Shown: piece after piece, positions 29,079-36,597 of the stretch
Layout: every line of letters starts with the position of its first letter
Position numbering within the stretch: position 1 is the first letter of the stretch
Source of the DNA: JBKPNJ01 sp963695705
GTDB taxonomy: Bacteria > Actinomycetota > Actinomycetes > Propionibacteriales > Nocardioidaceae
NCBI GenBank assembly: GCA_963695705.1
Contig: CAVOHB010000004.1
Span: forward strand, 589,519-653,518
DNA: 64,000 nucleotides
Direction: 5' to 3'
Notes under the pieces: generated by a model
Told to the model about the DNA's origin: nothing
The model's database searches: none
What the model saw: only the letters and a program-made list of their open reading frames with translations
Position numbers and translations under genes: made by a program

Positions 29079-30593
29079 ATGACCACGCGTTCGGTCGAGG
29101 CGCAGACGCTGCTTGTCACGGCGGATGAGCTGTTGCTCGATGACCTGCTGCGCCTCTGCGCCGCGGCGGGTGTGACGCCGGAGGTCTGCCGCGATGTGAC
29201 GGGCGCTCACCAAGCCTTGTCGACCGCGCGTCTGGTCGTCGTAGGCGCCGACCTGGTGGAGACGCTGGCGGCGTCCGGCTCGGTTCGGCGCGGCAACGTC
29301 GTCGTGGCGACGCTGGATGCGCCCACCGCGGATCTATGGATGTGGGCTGTCCGGATCGGCGCGGAGGACGTCGTCGATGTCGGCAGAGCGCAGGAGCAGA
29401 TGGCTTCGAGGTTGGCGGACGTCGTCGATGGTTCGGGGCTTCGGTGCCTCACCGTGGCGGTCGTCGGTGGCTGCGGCGGCGCCGGTGCGACCACGCTCGC
29501 GGCGGGGCTGGCGATCACCGGGTCCGCTCTGGGGTTCCGGGTGCTGCTGGTCGACGGCGACCCGCTGGGCGGAGGGATCGACCTCGCGGTGGGGGCGGAG
29601 CTCAGCGAGGGTCTGCGCTGGCCGGACCTGGCGGGAACCGTGGGACGTGTATCGGCCTCGTCATTGAGGGCCGCGCTGCCCAGTGTGGGTGAGCTGGCGG
29701 TGATGTCGTGGGATCGGGGCAACGAGCTGACCATCCGTCCGGAGATCATGCGCGAGGTGCTCCGCGCGGGCCAGCGCGGGAACCACCTTGTCGTCGTCGA
29801 CCTGCCACGCAGGCTGGACCCGGCTGCGCATGAAGCGCTGGCTGCCGCGACGACGACCGTGCTGGCGCTGCCGGCGCAGGTCCGTGCGATCGCCGCCGCC
29901 GGCAGGGTCAAGGCCCTTGTCGGCGCGTCGGCCCACGACCTTCGGCTGGTGGTGCGAGCGCCTGGTCCCTCCGGGCTGTCTGCTCGTCTGGTCGCCGACA
30001 CGCTGTCGTTGCCGTTGCTCGGTGAGCTGCGGCACGATCCGGCGATCCCCGAGGCGATGGACCGGGGCTTCGGACCATGCCGCCGTCGCCGTGGCGCACT
30101 GCGCCAGCTGTGCCGCCACGTGCTCAATGAGCTGGGGCTGTCCCGAGCCGGCGGCGGCATGACTGCCGCCGGCTTAGGCAGGACACCGGGGCCGGGTCCG
30201 GACGGGCCGGTGGCCCCGGAGCTGTTGGAGCGGCTGCGTTCGGCGCTGGCCGCTGACGGCTCTTATCCGACGCCGTCGCGGGTCGCGGATGCTTTGCGGT
30301 CCGAGGGAGGCGTCTACGGCGATGCCGCGGTGCTTGCTGCGCAACACGCTCGGCGCCGGCCCGTTGGAGCCGTTGCTGCGCATCGCCGGTGTCACCGATG
30401 TGCTGGTCAACGGTCCCCGGGCGGTCTAGCCGCTGCGCGAGCCGCCGTACGGCCGCGTCGTCACCGAACACCACCGGGGCGGCCTCCAAGCCCCTGGCCC
30501 CGGTCGATGTCTGGCGGCAGCCGGAGGGCGGCGGCTTGCCGACGCCAACCCGTTCGTCGACGTCCGCCTTGCCGACGGCACCGCTTCATGTGA
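29079..30593 (+). CDS. ssd: Ssd-like (septum-site/TadZ-type) ATPase reading into a tadA remnant
   Basis: Residues 1-360 are a MinD/TadZ-like protein: an N-terminal pseudo-receiver, then a deviant Walker A (VVGGCGGAGATTLAAGL), VLLVDGDPLGGGIDL and VVVDLPRRLDP. This type (Rv3660c) starts actinobacterial tad operons and probably localises the secretion machine. The natural end should be near LSRAGGG at about 30158. Here no stop is present and the frame continues in frame through a duplicated tadA 5' end, then out of frame after its 17-nt deletion, ending at 30593. The tail of about 145 residues is unlikely to be functional. Confidence 0.82.
   Translation: MTTRSVEAQTLLVTADELLLDDLLRLCAAAGVTPEVCRDVTGAHQALSTARLVVVGADLVETLAASGSVRRGNVVVATLDAPTADLWMWAVRIGAEDVVDVGRAQEQMASRLADVVDGSGLRCLTVAVVGGCGGAGATTLAAGLAITGSALGFRVLLVDGDPLGGGIDLAVGAELSEGLRWPDLAGTVGRVSASSLRAALPSVGELAVMSWDRGNELTIRPEIMREVLRAGQRGNHLVVVDLPRRLDPAAHEALAAATTTVLALPAQVRAIAAAGRVKALVGASAHDLRLVVRAPGPSGLSARLVADTLSLPLLGELRHDPAIPEAMDRGFGPCRRRRGALRQLCRHVLNELGLSRAGGGMTAAGLGRTPGPGPDGPVAPELLERLRSALAADGSYPTPSRVADALRSEGGVYGDAAVLAAQHARRRPVGAVAAHRRCHRCAGQRSPGGLAAARAAVRPRRHRTPPGRPPSPWPRSMSGGSRRAAACRRQPVRRRPPCRRHRFM
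30159..30590 (+). pseudogene. Truncated, rearranged duplicate of the tadA 5' end
   Basis: Closely matches the first part of the intact tadA at 32102 (ELLERLRSALAADGSYPTPS and VADALRSEGGVYGDAAVLA shared). It lacks 17 nt at about 30333, between two TTGCGG repeats of the intact copy, and it carries an 80-bp inverted block (30428-30510). Homology ends at about 30590 (GACGGCACCGCTTCATG against GACGGCACCCGCTTCAATG). Clearly non-functional as an ATPase, since it lacks Walker A. Confidence 0.92.
30428..30510 (-). repeat. 80-bp internal inversion within the tadA remnant
   Basis: 30430-30510 is the reverse complement of 32391-32470 of intact tadA, with about two differences, while the bases on both sides stay in the forward orientation (GGGCGGTCT to the left, GGCGGCAGCCGG to the right). 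The forward codons for YIDRGQGLEAAPVVFGDD are therefore on the minus strand here. Confidence 0.92.
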
Positions 30594-30674
30594 GCCAGAC
30601 GACTGTGGCTTGAGCGGTCCGAAGCTTGCATGCATTCCGCACCTCGGTGGGCAGGACGGGGTAGCGAATCGAGG

Positions 30675-31718
30675 ATGTTGGTGCAGGAGGACCGGACATC
30701 CAGCGCGCCGGTACGTCGAGCCTGGTGCCACTATCTGCATGTGGATGCCTTTTGCCTACATCTCGACCACTCCGGCGCGGAGGCGTTGCTCGAGGCGCTT
30801 GAACTCGACTCGATCAGCGACACCGAATTGGATTGCCTGCTTGCGGTGCCTGGGGTCTGGGCGACCGTCGCGAACACCACCAAGTACCTCCCCGACCATA
30901 CTGAGGACGCCTTCCGTACGGCTCTACGAACGTGGGTTGAGACCCGTCAGGAGCCGTGGGGCCACTTCGCGCTGGAGTTCGCGGCCGAGCACGCGGCCGA
31001 GGTCAGGGAACTGATCGAGGAACTGAAGGCCGAGCGGGGACTGATCGGGGAAGTGGTGGCGACGCTCGACCCCTACCTGCCTTCGGCCGGTCCCCTCGAG
31101 GTCACGGTGCATTCCGTCGTGTGCGGGGTCTCTGACGGGTTCGTGCTCGACGGGCAGGCGGACCCGGCGTTCTTTCTGGCCCTCGACCGCGCCCAGGGCG
31201 ACGTCCAAGGCGTCAAACTCAACATGACCCACGAGCTGTACCACACGGCGCAACAGGCGGCCCGGGCCCGCGTGCCTGGTTTGACTGCGGTCACGATCGA
31301 GCCGGGCATCGCGTCGCCAGTCGTGCGCTTGCTTACCACGGTGCTTGATGAAGGCACGGCCACATGGGTGGCTCGGTCGATGCTCGAGGGAGATGGGCCA
31401 TACCTTGCGATGTGGCGATCTGCGTATGAGAAGAACGCCGGGTCGGAGACAGTGGATGCAAACTTCGCGCGGTTCGACCAGCTGCGAGCAGCCCTGGAGG
31501 ACGGCACAATGAGCTGGGACGACGCCTACCGCGGCGGATTCTCGGGCATCGGCCCGCCTATGTACTTCGTTGGTTACGAGATGTCGCGGGTGATCGAGGA
31601 AGCACACGGTCCTCAGCAGATCGGCACCTACTTCGCCGGCCACCCCTCCGCGTTCTTCAGAGATTACGCCGCCCTGTCGCCGGGAGATGGGCGCCTCGGG
31701 GTGACAACAGGTCACTAA
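30675..31718 (+). CDS. Putative zinc metalloprotease (HExxH), DUF5700-like, inserted in the tad locus
   Basis: 347 residues. It has a gluzincin-like HExxH motif in LNMTHELYHTAQQA and a downstream Glu-rich segment TVLDEGTATWVARSM that can supply the third zinc ligand. The C-terminal region MYFVGYEMSRVIEEAHG matches what I know of DUF5700-type putative Zn-proteases. No signal peptide is obvious. The ATG at 30675 is chosen from the start of the conserved-looking region; upstream frame is filler. It is not part of canonical tad loci and lies between a tadA fragment and the intact tadA, so it looks acquired. Confidence 0.72.
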   Translation: MLVQEDRTSSAPVRRAWCHYLHVDAFCLHLDHSGAEALLEALELDSISDTELDCLLAVPGVWATVANTTKYLPDHTEDAFRTALRTWVETRQEPWGHFALEFAAEHAAEVRELIEELKAERGLIGEVVATLDPYLPSAGPLEVTVHSVVCGVSDGFVLDGQADPAFFLALDRAQGDVQGVKLNMTHELYHTAQQAARARVPGLTAVTIEPGIASPVVRLLTTVLDEGTATWVARSMLEGDGPYLAMWRSAYEKNAGSETVDANFARFDQLRAALEDGTMSWDDAYRGGFSGIGPPMYFVGYEMSRVIEEAHGPQQIGTYFAGHPSAFFRDYAALSPGDGRLGVTTGH

Positions 31719-32101
31719 CGGAGGATCCCCGTCCGTCAGTCACTCACGCTGGCCGCCGCGTGAGTAGCGGGATCGGCGAACGCCCGCTCGGTGAGCGCTG
31801 ATCGCGGCAAGCTGGTGTGCGTTCGGAGGCAGAACGGTCCTGGCTGGAGACCGGCAATTGCGCCGAGGGTTCATCCACCCTTGACACCACTGCAACGGGA
31901 CTCTCCGACCATCCCTGGCTTGTTGTGGGCGCCGTCGGCCTTGCCCGTTACCCGGTGTGGCATGGCGGTGGAGTAGCCAGCCAAGGGCACTGGCCATGGG
32001 CCAGCAATCGGGGTCTGTACACAGTTGCTGGATGTAGGCGGGTTGTCCCCAGCGTTGCGATTGGGTTGGTGGCGTCACGCTCTCCTGGTCACGGTGGCGT
32101 T
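31719..32101. other. Gene-free stretch between protease gene and tadA
   Basis: 383 bp without a credible gene. It must hold the promoter and leader of the displaced tadA, which has lost its usual overlap with ssd. I see no clear -10/-35 pair and no strong ribosome site before GTG 32102. Confidence 0.6.
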
Positions 32102-33304
32102 GTGACGACTACCGCCGGATTCGCGCCGGACACCGGGGCCGGGTCGGACGAGCCGGTGGCCCCGGCGCTGTTGGAGCGGCTGCGTTCGGCGCTGGCCGCC
32201 GACGGCTCTTATCCGACGCCGTCGCGGGTCGCGGATGCGTTGCGGTCCGAGGGAGGCGTCTACGGCGATGCCGCGGTGCTTGCGGTGGTCGACGCGTTGC
32301 GGCGCGACACGCTCGGCGCCGGCCCGTTGGAGCCGTTGCTGCGCACCGCCGGTGTCACCGATGTGCTGGTCAACGGTCCCCGGGCGGTCTACATCGACCG
32401 GGGCCAGGGCTTGGAGGCCGCCCCGGTGGTGTTCGGTGACGACGCCGCCGTACGGCGGCTCGCGCAGCGGTTGGCGGCAGCCGGCGGGCGGCGGCTTGAC
32501 GACGCCACCCCGTTCGTCGACGTCCGCCTTGCCGACGGCACCCGCTTCAATGCCGTGCTGGCGCCCGTGTCACGACCTGGGACCTGCCTTTCGCTGCGGG
32601 TTCCGGCGCGGCGGGTGTTCGAGCTCGACGAGCTGGTCGCGGCCGGCACCGTCAGCGCCGACGGCGCCGGGCTGCTGCGCGACATCGTGGCCGCCGAGCT
32701 GGCGTTCCTGATCAGCGGGGGCACCGGAAGCGGCAAGACCACGTTGCTGGCCGCGCTGCTGACGATCGCCGACCCACGCCAGCGGCTGGTCCTGGTCGAG
32801 GATGCCGGCGAGCTGCGGCCGGACCATCCGCACGTGGTCGCGTTGGAGGCTCGCCCGGCCAACGTCGAGGGCGCCGGTGCCATCTCCCTGCGCGACCTCG
32901 TCCGGCAGGCGCTGAGAATGCGGCCGGACCGCCTCGTCGTCGGCGAGGTACGCGGCGCGGAGGTCGTCGATCTGCTGGCTGCCCTCAACACCGGCCACCA
33001 AGGCGGGTGCGGCACCGTCCACGCCAACAGCGCGACCGATGTCCCGGTACGGCTCGAGGCCTTGGCCGTGGCCGCCGGAATGCCTCGACCGGCACTGCAC
33101 GCACAGCTGGCCTCCGCGTTGCGGGTCGTGATCCACCTGCGTCGTGAGGCTGACGGTCGGCGACGCCTCGCGCAAGTCAGCAGCCTGCAGCGCGGAGACG
33201 ACGGACTCGTCGACGCACTGCCCGCCGTGACCTTCGAGACCGGGGGCACGGCCACGACAGGCCCGGGCGCGAAGGCACTCGAGCGCCTGCTGCGCGGCGA
33301 CTGA
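32102..33304 (+). CDS. tadA: TadA-type secretion ATPase (CpaF/VirB11 family)
   Basis: 400 residues. Walker A GGTGSGKTTLLAALL, Asp box LVLVEDAGEL, Walker B RPDRLVVGEVRGAEVVDLL and His box TGHQGGCGTVHANS are all present. It should form the hexameric motor that drives Flp pilin assembly or secretion at the membrane. GTG start; the upstream in-frame extension is not conserved. One nucleotide separates its stop from the ATG of tadB. Confidence 0.95.
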   Translation: MTTTAGFAPDTGAGSDEPVAPALLERLRSALAADGSYPTPSRVADALRSEGGVYGDAAVLAVVDALRRDTLGAGPLEPLLRTAGVTDVLVNGPRAVYIDRGQGLEAAPVVFGDDAAVRRLAQRLAAAGGRRLDDATPFVDVRLADGTRFNAVLAPVSRPGTCLSLRVPARRVFELDELVAAGTVSADGAGLLRDIVAAELAFLISGGTGSGKTTLLAALLTIADPRQRLVLVEDAGELRPDHPHVVALEARPANVEGAGAISLRDLVRQALRMRPDRLVVGEVRGAEVVDLLAALNTGHQGGCGTVHANSATDVPVRLEALAVAAGMPRPALHAQLASALRVVIHLRREADGRRRLAQVSSLQRGDDGLVDALPAVTFETGGTATTGPGAKALERLLRGD

Positions 33305-33305
33305 C

Positions 33306-34148
33306 ATGCGCTCCTGGCTTGCGCTTCTGCTCGCGGCGGCCGCCACCGCTTCGGCGGTCGGCTCCTCGCCGCGGCGCCTCCTCGTGCATCGGCTGGGAAC
33401 CCCTTCCCCGACTCCTCTGACGGTGCCGATCCGGGGCCGCCTTCGGTTCCAGGTCGGCGCGCCGGCTCTCCCGACTCGCACTCTGCTGGCCGTCGCGGGC
33501 ATCGCTGCGCTAGTGACCGCCGTTCTTGTCCGAACGCGCAGCGTCATCCTGGTCGGCGTCGTCACGGCCGTGGCCGGTGGCCTCGCCAGGCTGCGCACCC
33601 TTGCCGTTCGTCGCGCAGCGGCCGCGGAGCGGCGGTCGAGAGTGATAGAAACCTGCGATCTGCTCGCCGCGGAGCTCCGTGCCGGCCTGCCCGCAGGTCG
33701 TGCCCTGACACACGCGAGCCGGGAGTGGCCGGTCCTCGAACCCGTCGCCGCCGCGGCTCGCCTGGGTGGTGATGTGCCCGCGGCGCTGCGGCAGGTCGCG
33801 CAGGTTCCCGGGGCCGAGGGCATGGCCGCAGTGGCGGCGGCGTGGCAGATCTCCGAACGCTCCGGGGCCGGGCTGGCGACGGTGCTCGACCGGATGGTCT
33901 ATGCGCTTCGCGCGGACGAGGAGGTCCGACGTGAGGTAGCCGCTGCCCTCGGCCCCCCTCGGGCCACCGCGCGCATGCTGGCGACTCTCCCCTCCTTCGG
34001 GCTGCTGCTGGGCATCGGTCTCGGCGGTGACCCGGTGGGCTTTCTGCTCGACACGACTCCCGGCCTCGCCTGCTTGTCCATCGGGGTCGCGCTTGCGCTC
34101 GCCGGACTTGCCTGGGTCGAGCACCTCGCCGGTACCGCAGAGCGCTGA
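33306..34148 (+). CDS. TadB-like inner-membrane platform protein (T2SSF)
   Basis: 280 residues. An N-terminal TM pair precedes a cytoplasmic T2SSF domain (LLAAELRAGLPAGRALTHAS; ISERSGAGLATVLDRM), followed by TM segments near the C-terminus (LPSFGLLLGIGLGG; LACLSIGVALALAGLAWV). It forms the membrane platform for the TadA motor together with the next gene. It starts 2 nt after the tadA stop. Confidence 0.9.
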   Translation: MRSWLALLLAAAATASAVGSSPRRLLVHRLGTPSPTPLTVPIRGRLRFQVGAPALPTRTLLAVAGIAALVTAVLVRTRSVILVGVVTAVAGGLARLRTLAVRRAAAAERRSRVIETCDLLAAELRAGLPAGRALTHASREWPVLEPVAAAARLGGDVPAALRQVAQVPGAEGMAAVAAAWQISERSGAGLATVLDRMVYALRADEEVRREVAAALGPPRATARMLATLPSFGLLLGIGLGGDPVGFLLDTTPGLACLSIGVALALAGLAWVEHLAGTAER

Positions 34149-34178
34149 CGTGACCGATCAGGGTGGGGGAGGCCTGCC

Positions 34179-34910
34179 ATGACAATGCTGGCGGTCGTGC
34201 TTGCCGCCGCGTCGGCGTGGGCGCTGTTCCCGGGAGTTCACTCTGAGCGGCTGAGTGTGGTCGTCGACCAGCATCGTGAAACAGCGGAGCGCACACTCGG
34301 CAGGCCTCGCGGCCGAGTGACTGTGACGTCCGCCGCTGCGGTGGTTTTCGGCGTCGGTACGGCCATGGTGATCGGAGGGATGGCCGGCCTGGTCGTCGGA
34401 CTCATCGGGGGCCTGGTCTGCTCTGCCCTGCTTCAGCGGATCGAGCCGGCACACGTTCGGCGCGAGCGTGAGCAGCTCGGAAGGGACCTTCCCCTGGCAG
34501 TCGACCTGCTCGCGGCATGCCTGTCCGCTGGGCGCCCACCCGCGGAGTCGCTGGCTGCCGTCGCCGAGGCGGTCGAGGGGCCGGTGGCGGACCGGATGGC
34601 CCACGTGTCCGGGCAGCTCGCCCTCGGCACGGATCCGGCCACGGTCTGGCGCCAGCTTGCGACGAACGCCCCCTTCGCACCGCTGGGACGCACCATGGTG
34701 CGCGCGATCGAGACCGGAGCGCCGGTCGCCGACGGTCTCAGCCGCCTCGTCGACGATCTACGGCTCGCTCGTCGTTGGTCGGCCAACGAGCGGGCGCGCA
34801 GCGTCGGCGTCAAGGCCGCGGCACCGCTCGGACTGTGCTTCCTTCCGGCGTTCATCTGCGTGGGGATCATTCCGACGATCGCGGCGTCTCTGCTGCAGCT
34901 CCTGCCATGA
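34179..34910 (+). CDS. TadC-like inner-membrane platform protein (T2SSF)
   Basis: 243 residues, paralogous in layout to the preceding gene: TM segments (VVFGVGTAMVIGGMAGLVVGL split around residue 60), a T2SSF core (LPLAVDLLAACLSAGRPPAESL; GAPVADGLSRLVDDLR) and a terminal TM (FLPAFICVGIIPTIAASLL). It completes the TadB/TadC pair. Confidence 0.9.
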   Translation: MTMLAVVLAAASAWALFPGVHSERLSVVVDQHRETAERTLGRPRGRVTVTSAAAVVFGVGTAMVIGGMAGLVVGLIGGLVCSALLQRIEPAHVRREREQLGRDLPLAVDLLAACLSAGRPPAESLAAVAEAVEGPVADRMAHVSGQLALGTDPATVWRQLATNAPFAPLGRTMVRAIETGAPVADGLSRLVDDLRLARRWSANERARSVGVKAAAPLGLCFLPAFICVGIIPTIAASLLQLLP

Positions 34911-35050
34911 GCTCGTCCACAGCTGCGCTCGCATGCCGGCTCGTGCACAGAGCCGAATTCGTCGATGAGGAAACCTCACCGGCCGACCACAGTGGTTTGG
35001 AGAACACCCGATCCCGGCTCCGGCCGGATTCTGCGATGAAAGGCGACACC

Positions 35051-35278
35051 ATGGCACACCACGAATCAACAGAGCTCTCCCTCGTCCCCGTCACCAGCAC
35101 GGTCGGCGACAGGCTCGTCGGCCGTCGTACCGACGAGCGCGGCATGAGCACCGCTGAATACGCGGTCGGCACCGTCGGGGCCTGCGGGTTCGGCGGCATC
35201 CTCTACACGATCCTGACCAGCGACTGGGCCGTCGACGCGATCAAGAGCGTGTTCGAGAAGGCCCTGAGCCTGTTCTGA
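35051..35278 (+). CDS. Flp-type pilin-like small protein (DUF4244)
   Basis: 75 residues. The segment DERGMSTAEYAVGTVGACGF contains a prepilin-peptidase-like site (RG/MSTAEY, with Glu at +5) followed by a hydrophobic stretch, as in the DUF4244/Rv3656c proteins that are the presumed pilins of actinobacterial tad loci. ATG 35051 has AAAGGCG upstream; ATG 35036 is the alternative. Confidence 0.88.
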   Translation: MAHHESTELSLVPVTSTVGDRLVGRRTDERGMSTAEYAVGTVGACGFGGILYTILTSDWAVDAIKSVFEKALSLF

Positions 35279-35345
35279 ATCCCTACCGAACGCGGTGCGG
35301 GGCTGCTGCGTTGCCCCGCACCGCCGACACCGAAGGTGGCACCAG

Positions 35346-35729
35346 ATGTGCAGAGCGCGACTCAGGCGGCGCGGCAGTCATGGCATGGTGACCGTCGAGA
35401 CCGCCCTCGCCCTTCCCGTGCTGGTCGCGGTCGCGATGGGTCTGATCTGGCTGGTCGCGATGGGCATCAACCAGGCCAGGTGCGCGGACGCCGCGCGTGA
35501 GGCCGCCCGGGCGATCGCGCGCGACGACCCGGTCGAGCATGCGATCGCTCTCGCTCGCAGGAGTGCGCCGCCCGGCGCGAGCATCGAGGTCAATCGGGAA
35601 GACGGCCAGGTGCAGGTCGTGGTGAGCATGGCGGGGCACCCTTCGGGCCTGCTGTTCGAGCACCTGCCGGACTTCCATGTCGACGCCTCTGCGGTGGCTG
35701 CAACAGAGGACTTCGATGCGGCTCGGTGA
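35346..35729 (+). CDS. TadE-like pseudopilin
   Basis: 127 residues. A basic N-terminus leads to GMVTVETALALPVLVAVAMG, the TadE-type class III signal with a TM segment, followed by an extracellular domain containing NQARCADAAREAARAIAR. It matches the Rv3655c-like TadE proteins. ATG 35346 follows GAAGGTGG. It overlaps the next gene by 14 nt. Confidence 0.88.
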   Translation: MCRARLRRRGSHGMVTVETALALPVLVAVAMGLIWLVAMGINQARCADAAREAARAIARDDPVEHAIALARRSAPPGASIEVNREDGQVQVVVSMAGHPSGLLFEHLPDFHVDASAVAATEDFDAAR

Positions 35730-36164
35730 ACGCGGGAGCGGCACCGTATACGCCGCCGTTGCGATCGTGATGGTGACGGCCTCCGCTGTTGCGGTGATGA
35801 CGTTCACGGCCACCGCGGCGGCTCACCATCGTGCGGCCAGCGCGGCTGACCTGGCCGCGCTGGCGGCGGCGCAGAGTCTGCAGCGTGGCGGCGACAGCTG
35901 TGCCGACGCGGCTCGGATCGCCACCCGTAACGGCGCCAAGTTGACGAGTTGTCGGATCGACGGCGAGGACGTCATCGTCGAGGTCTCGGTCGACGGGCCG
36001 ACGGCCTTCGGCCGGAGCTGGACCCTCGGCGCCGCGGCGCGCGCCGGACCTACACCGGCTGCCGGAGCAGCAGCGGCGCCAGCGCGGCGCAGGTCCGACA
36101 CCGGCTGCCGGAGCAGCAGCGGCGCCAGCCCGCGCGCCGGGCGGCCGCCGGACCCCCTCGTTGA
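35716..36164 (+). CDS. TadG/TadE-like helicase-neighbour protein (Rv3654c type), C-terminus uncertain
   Basis: The N-terminus reads RLGERGSGTVYAAVAIVMVT, a TadE/TadG-like signal and TM, then HHRAASAADLAALAAAQSL and a Cys pair (DSCADA, LTSCRID), as in the Rv3654c family usually encoded last in the locus. Beyond about codon 110 the frame enters a 46-bp tandem duplication and stays open without conservation; another frame closes at 36164. I place the end there on the assumption that the duplication or an indel displaced the stop. Confidence 0.72.
36053..36132. repeat. 46-bp tandem duplication at the 3' end of the TadG-like gene
   Basis: The run starting CACCGGCTGCCGGAGCAGCA occurs at 36053 and again at 36099, an offset of 46 bp, which changes the reading frame. 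The shared part is about 31-34 bp. Confidence 0.85.
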
Positions 36165-36197
36165 CACCGGCAGAACCGGCCGTACGTCCCGGGGGGG

Positions 36198-36590
36198 TCA
36201 GCGTTCCCGTGGAGCCGAGTCGAAATGCTGGTCCGGATCGTCGCCGGGCCGGCGCTCGATCGGAGGAGCGGCTGCACCGGACTGCCGTGCTGTGTCGGTG
36301 GTTGGCGCCTCGCGCCGGTTGGCCACCGCCCGCTGGTTCGCCTCCGCCTGGTGCCGGAGCGACTTGACCTCCTGGCGGCGGCGGCGGGTCCGTGCCAGTC
36401 CGACCTTGAGCAGCCACAGCCCGAGCACCGCGATCAACAGCGTGGCGGCACCGGCGATGAAGACACCCGCCACCGTGGTGTCCAGATGGAAGAGGCCGAG
36501 GTCGAGCCGTGTGTCGGTGCCGCCGTTGGCGAACACGCCGAGGATTGCGCCGGCCGCGACGACGAGGAGGATGAGCCCAAGAATCGCCAT
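36198..36590 (-). CDS. LapA-like small membrane protein
   Basis: 130 residues with two TM segments (ILGLILLVVAAGAILGVFA; GVFIAGAATLLIAVLGLWLL) linked by a short loop (DTRLDLGLFHLDTTV), then a long charged tail (LARTRRRRQEVKSLRHQAEA). This matches the DUF1049/LipopolysacchA_assembly-A-like fold frequent in actinobacteria; function there is unknown. ATG 36590 is 8 nt downstream of the helicase stop on the same strand, so it is probably the last gene of that operon. Confidence 0.78.
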   Translation of the reverse strand: MAILGLILLVVAAGAILGVFANGGTDTRLDLGLFHLDTTVAGVFIAGAATLLIAVLGLWLLKVGLARTRRRRQEVKSLRHQAEANQRAVANRREAPTTDTARQSGAAAPPIERRPGDDPDQHFDSAPRER

Positions 36591-36597
36591 ACGAGCA

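Noticed and set aside
30629..30641. AAGCTTGCATGC-like string resembling a cloning polylinker
   Set aside because: The match stops after 12 bases and the flanks are genomic; chance occurrence of HindIII/SphI-like sites is sufficient.
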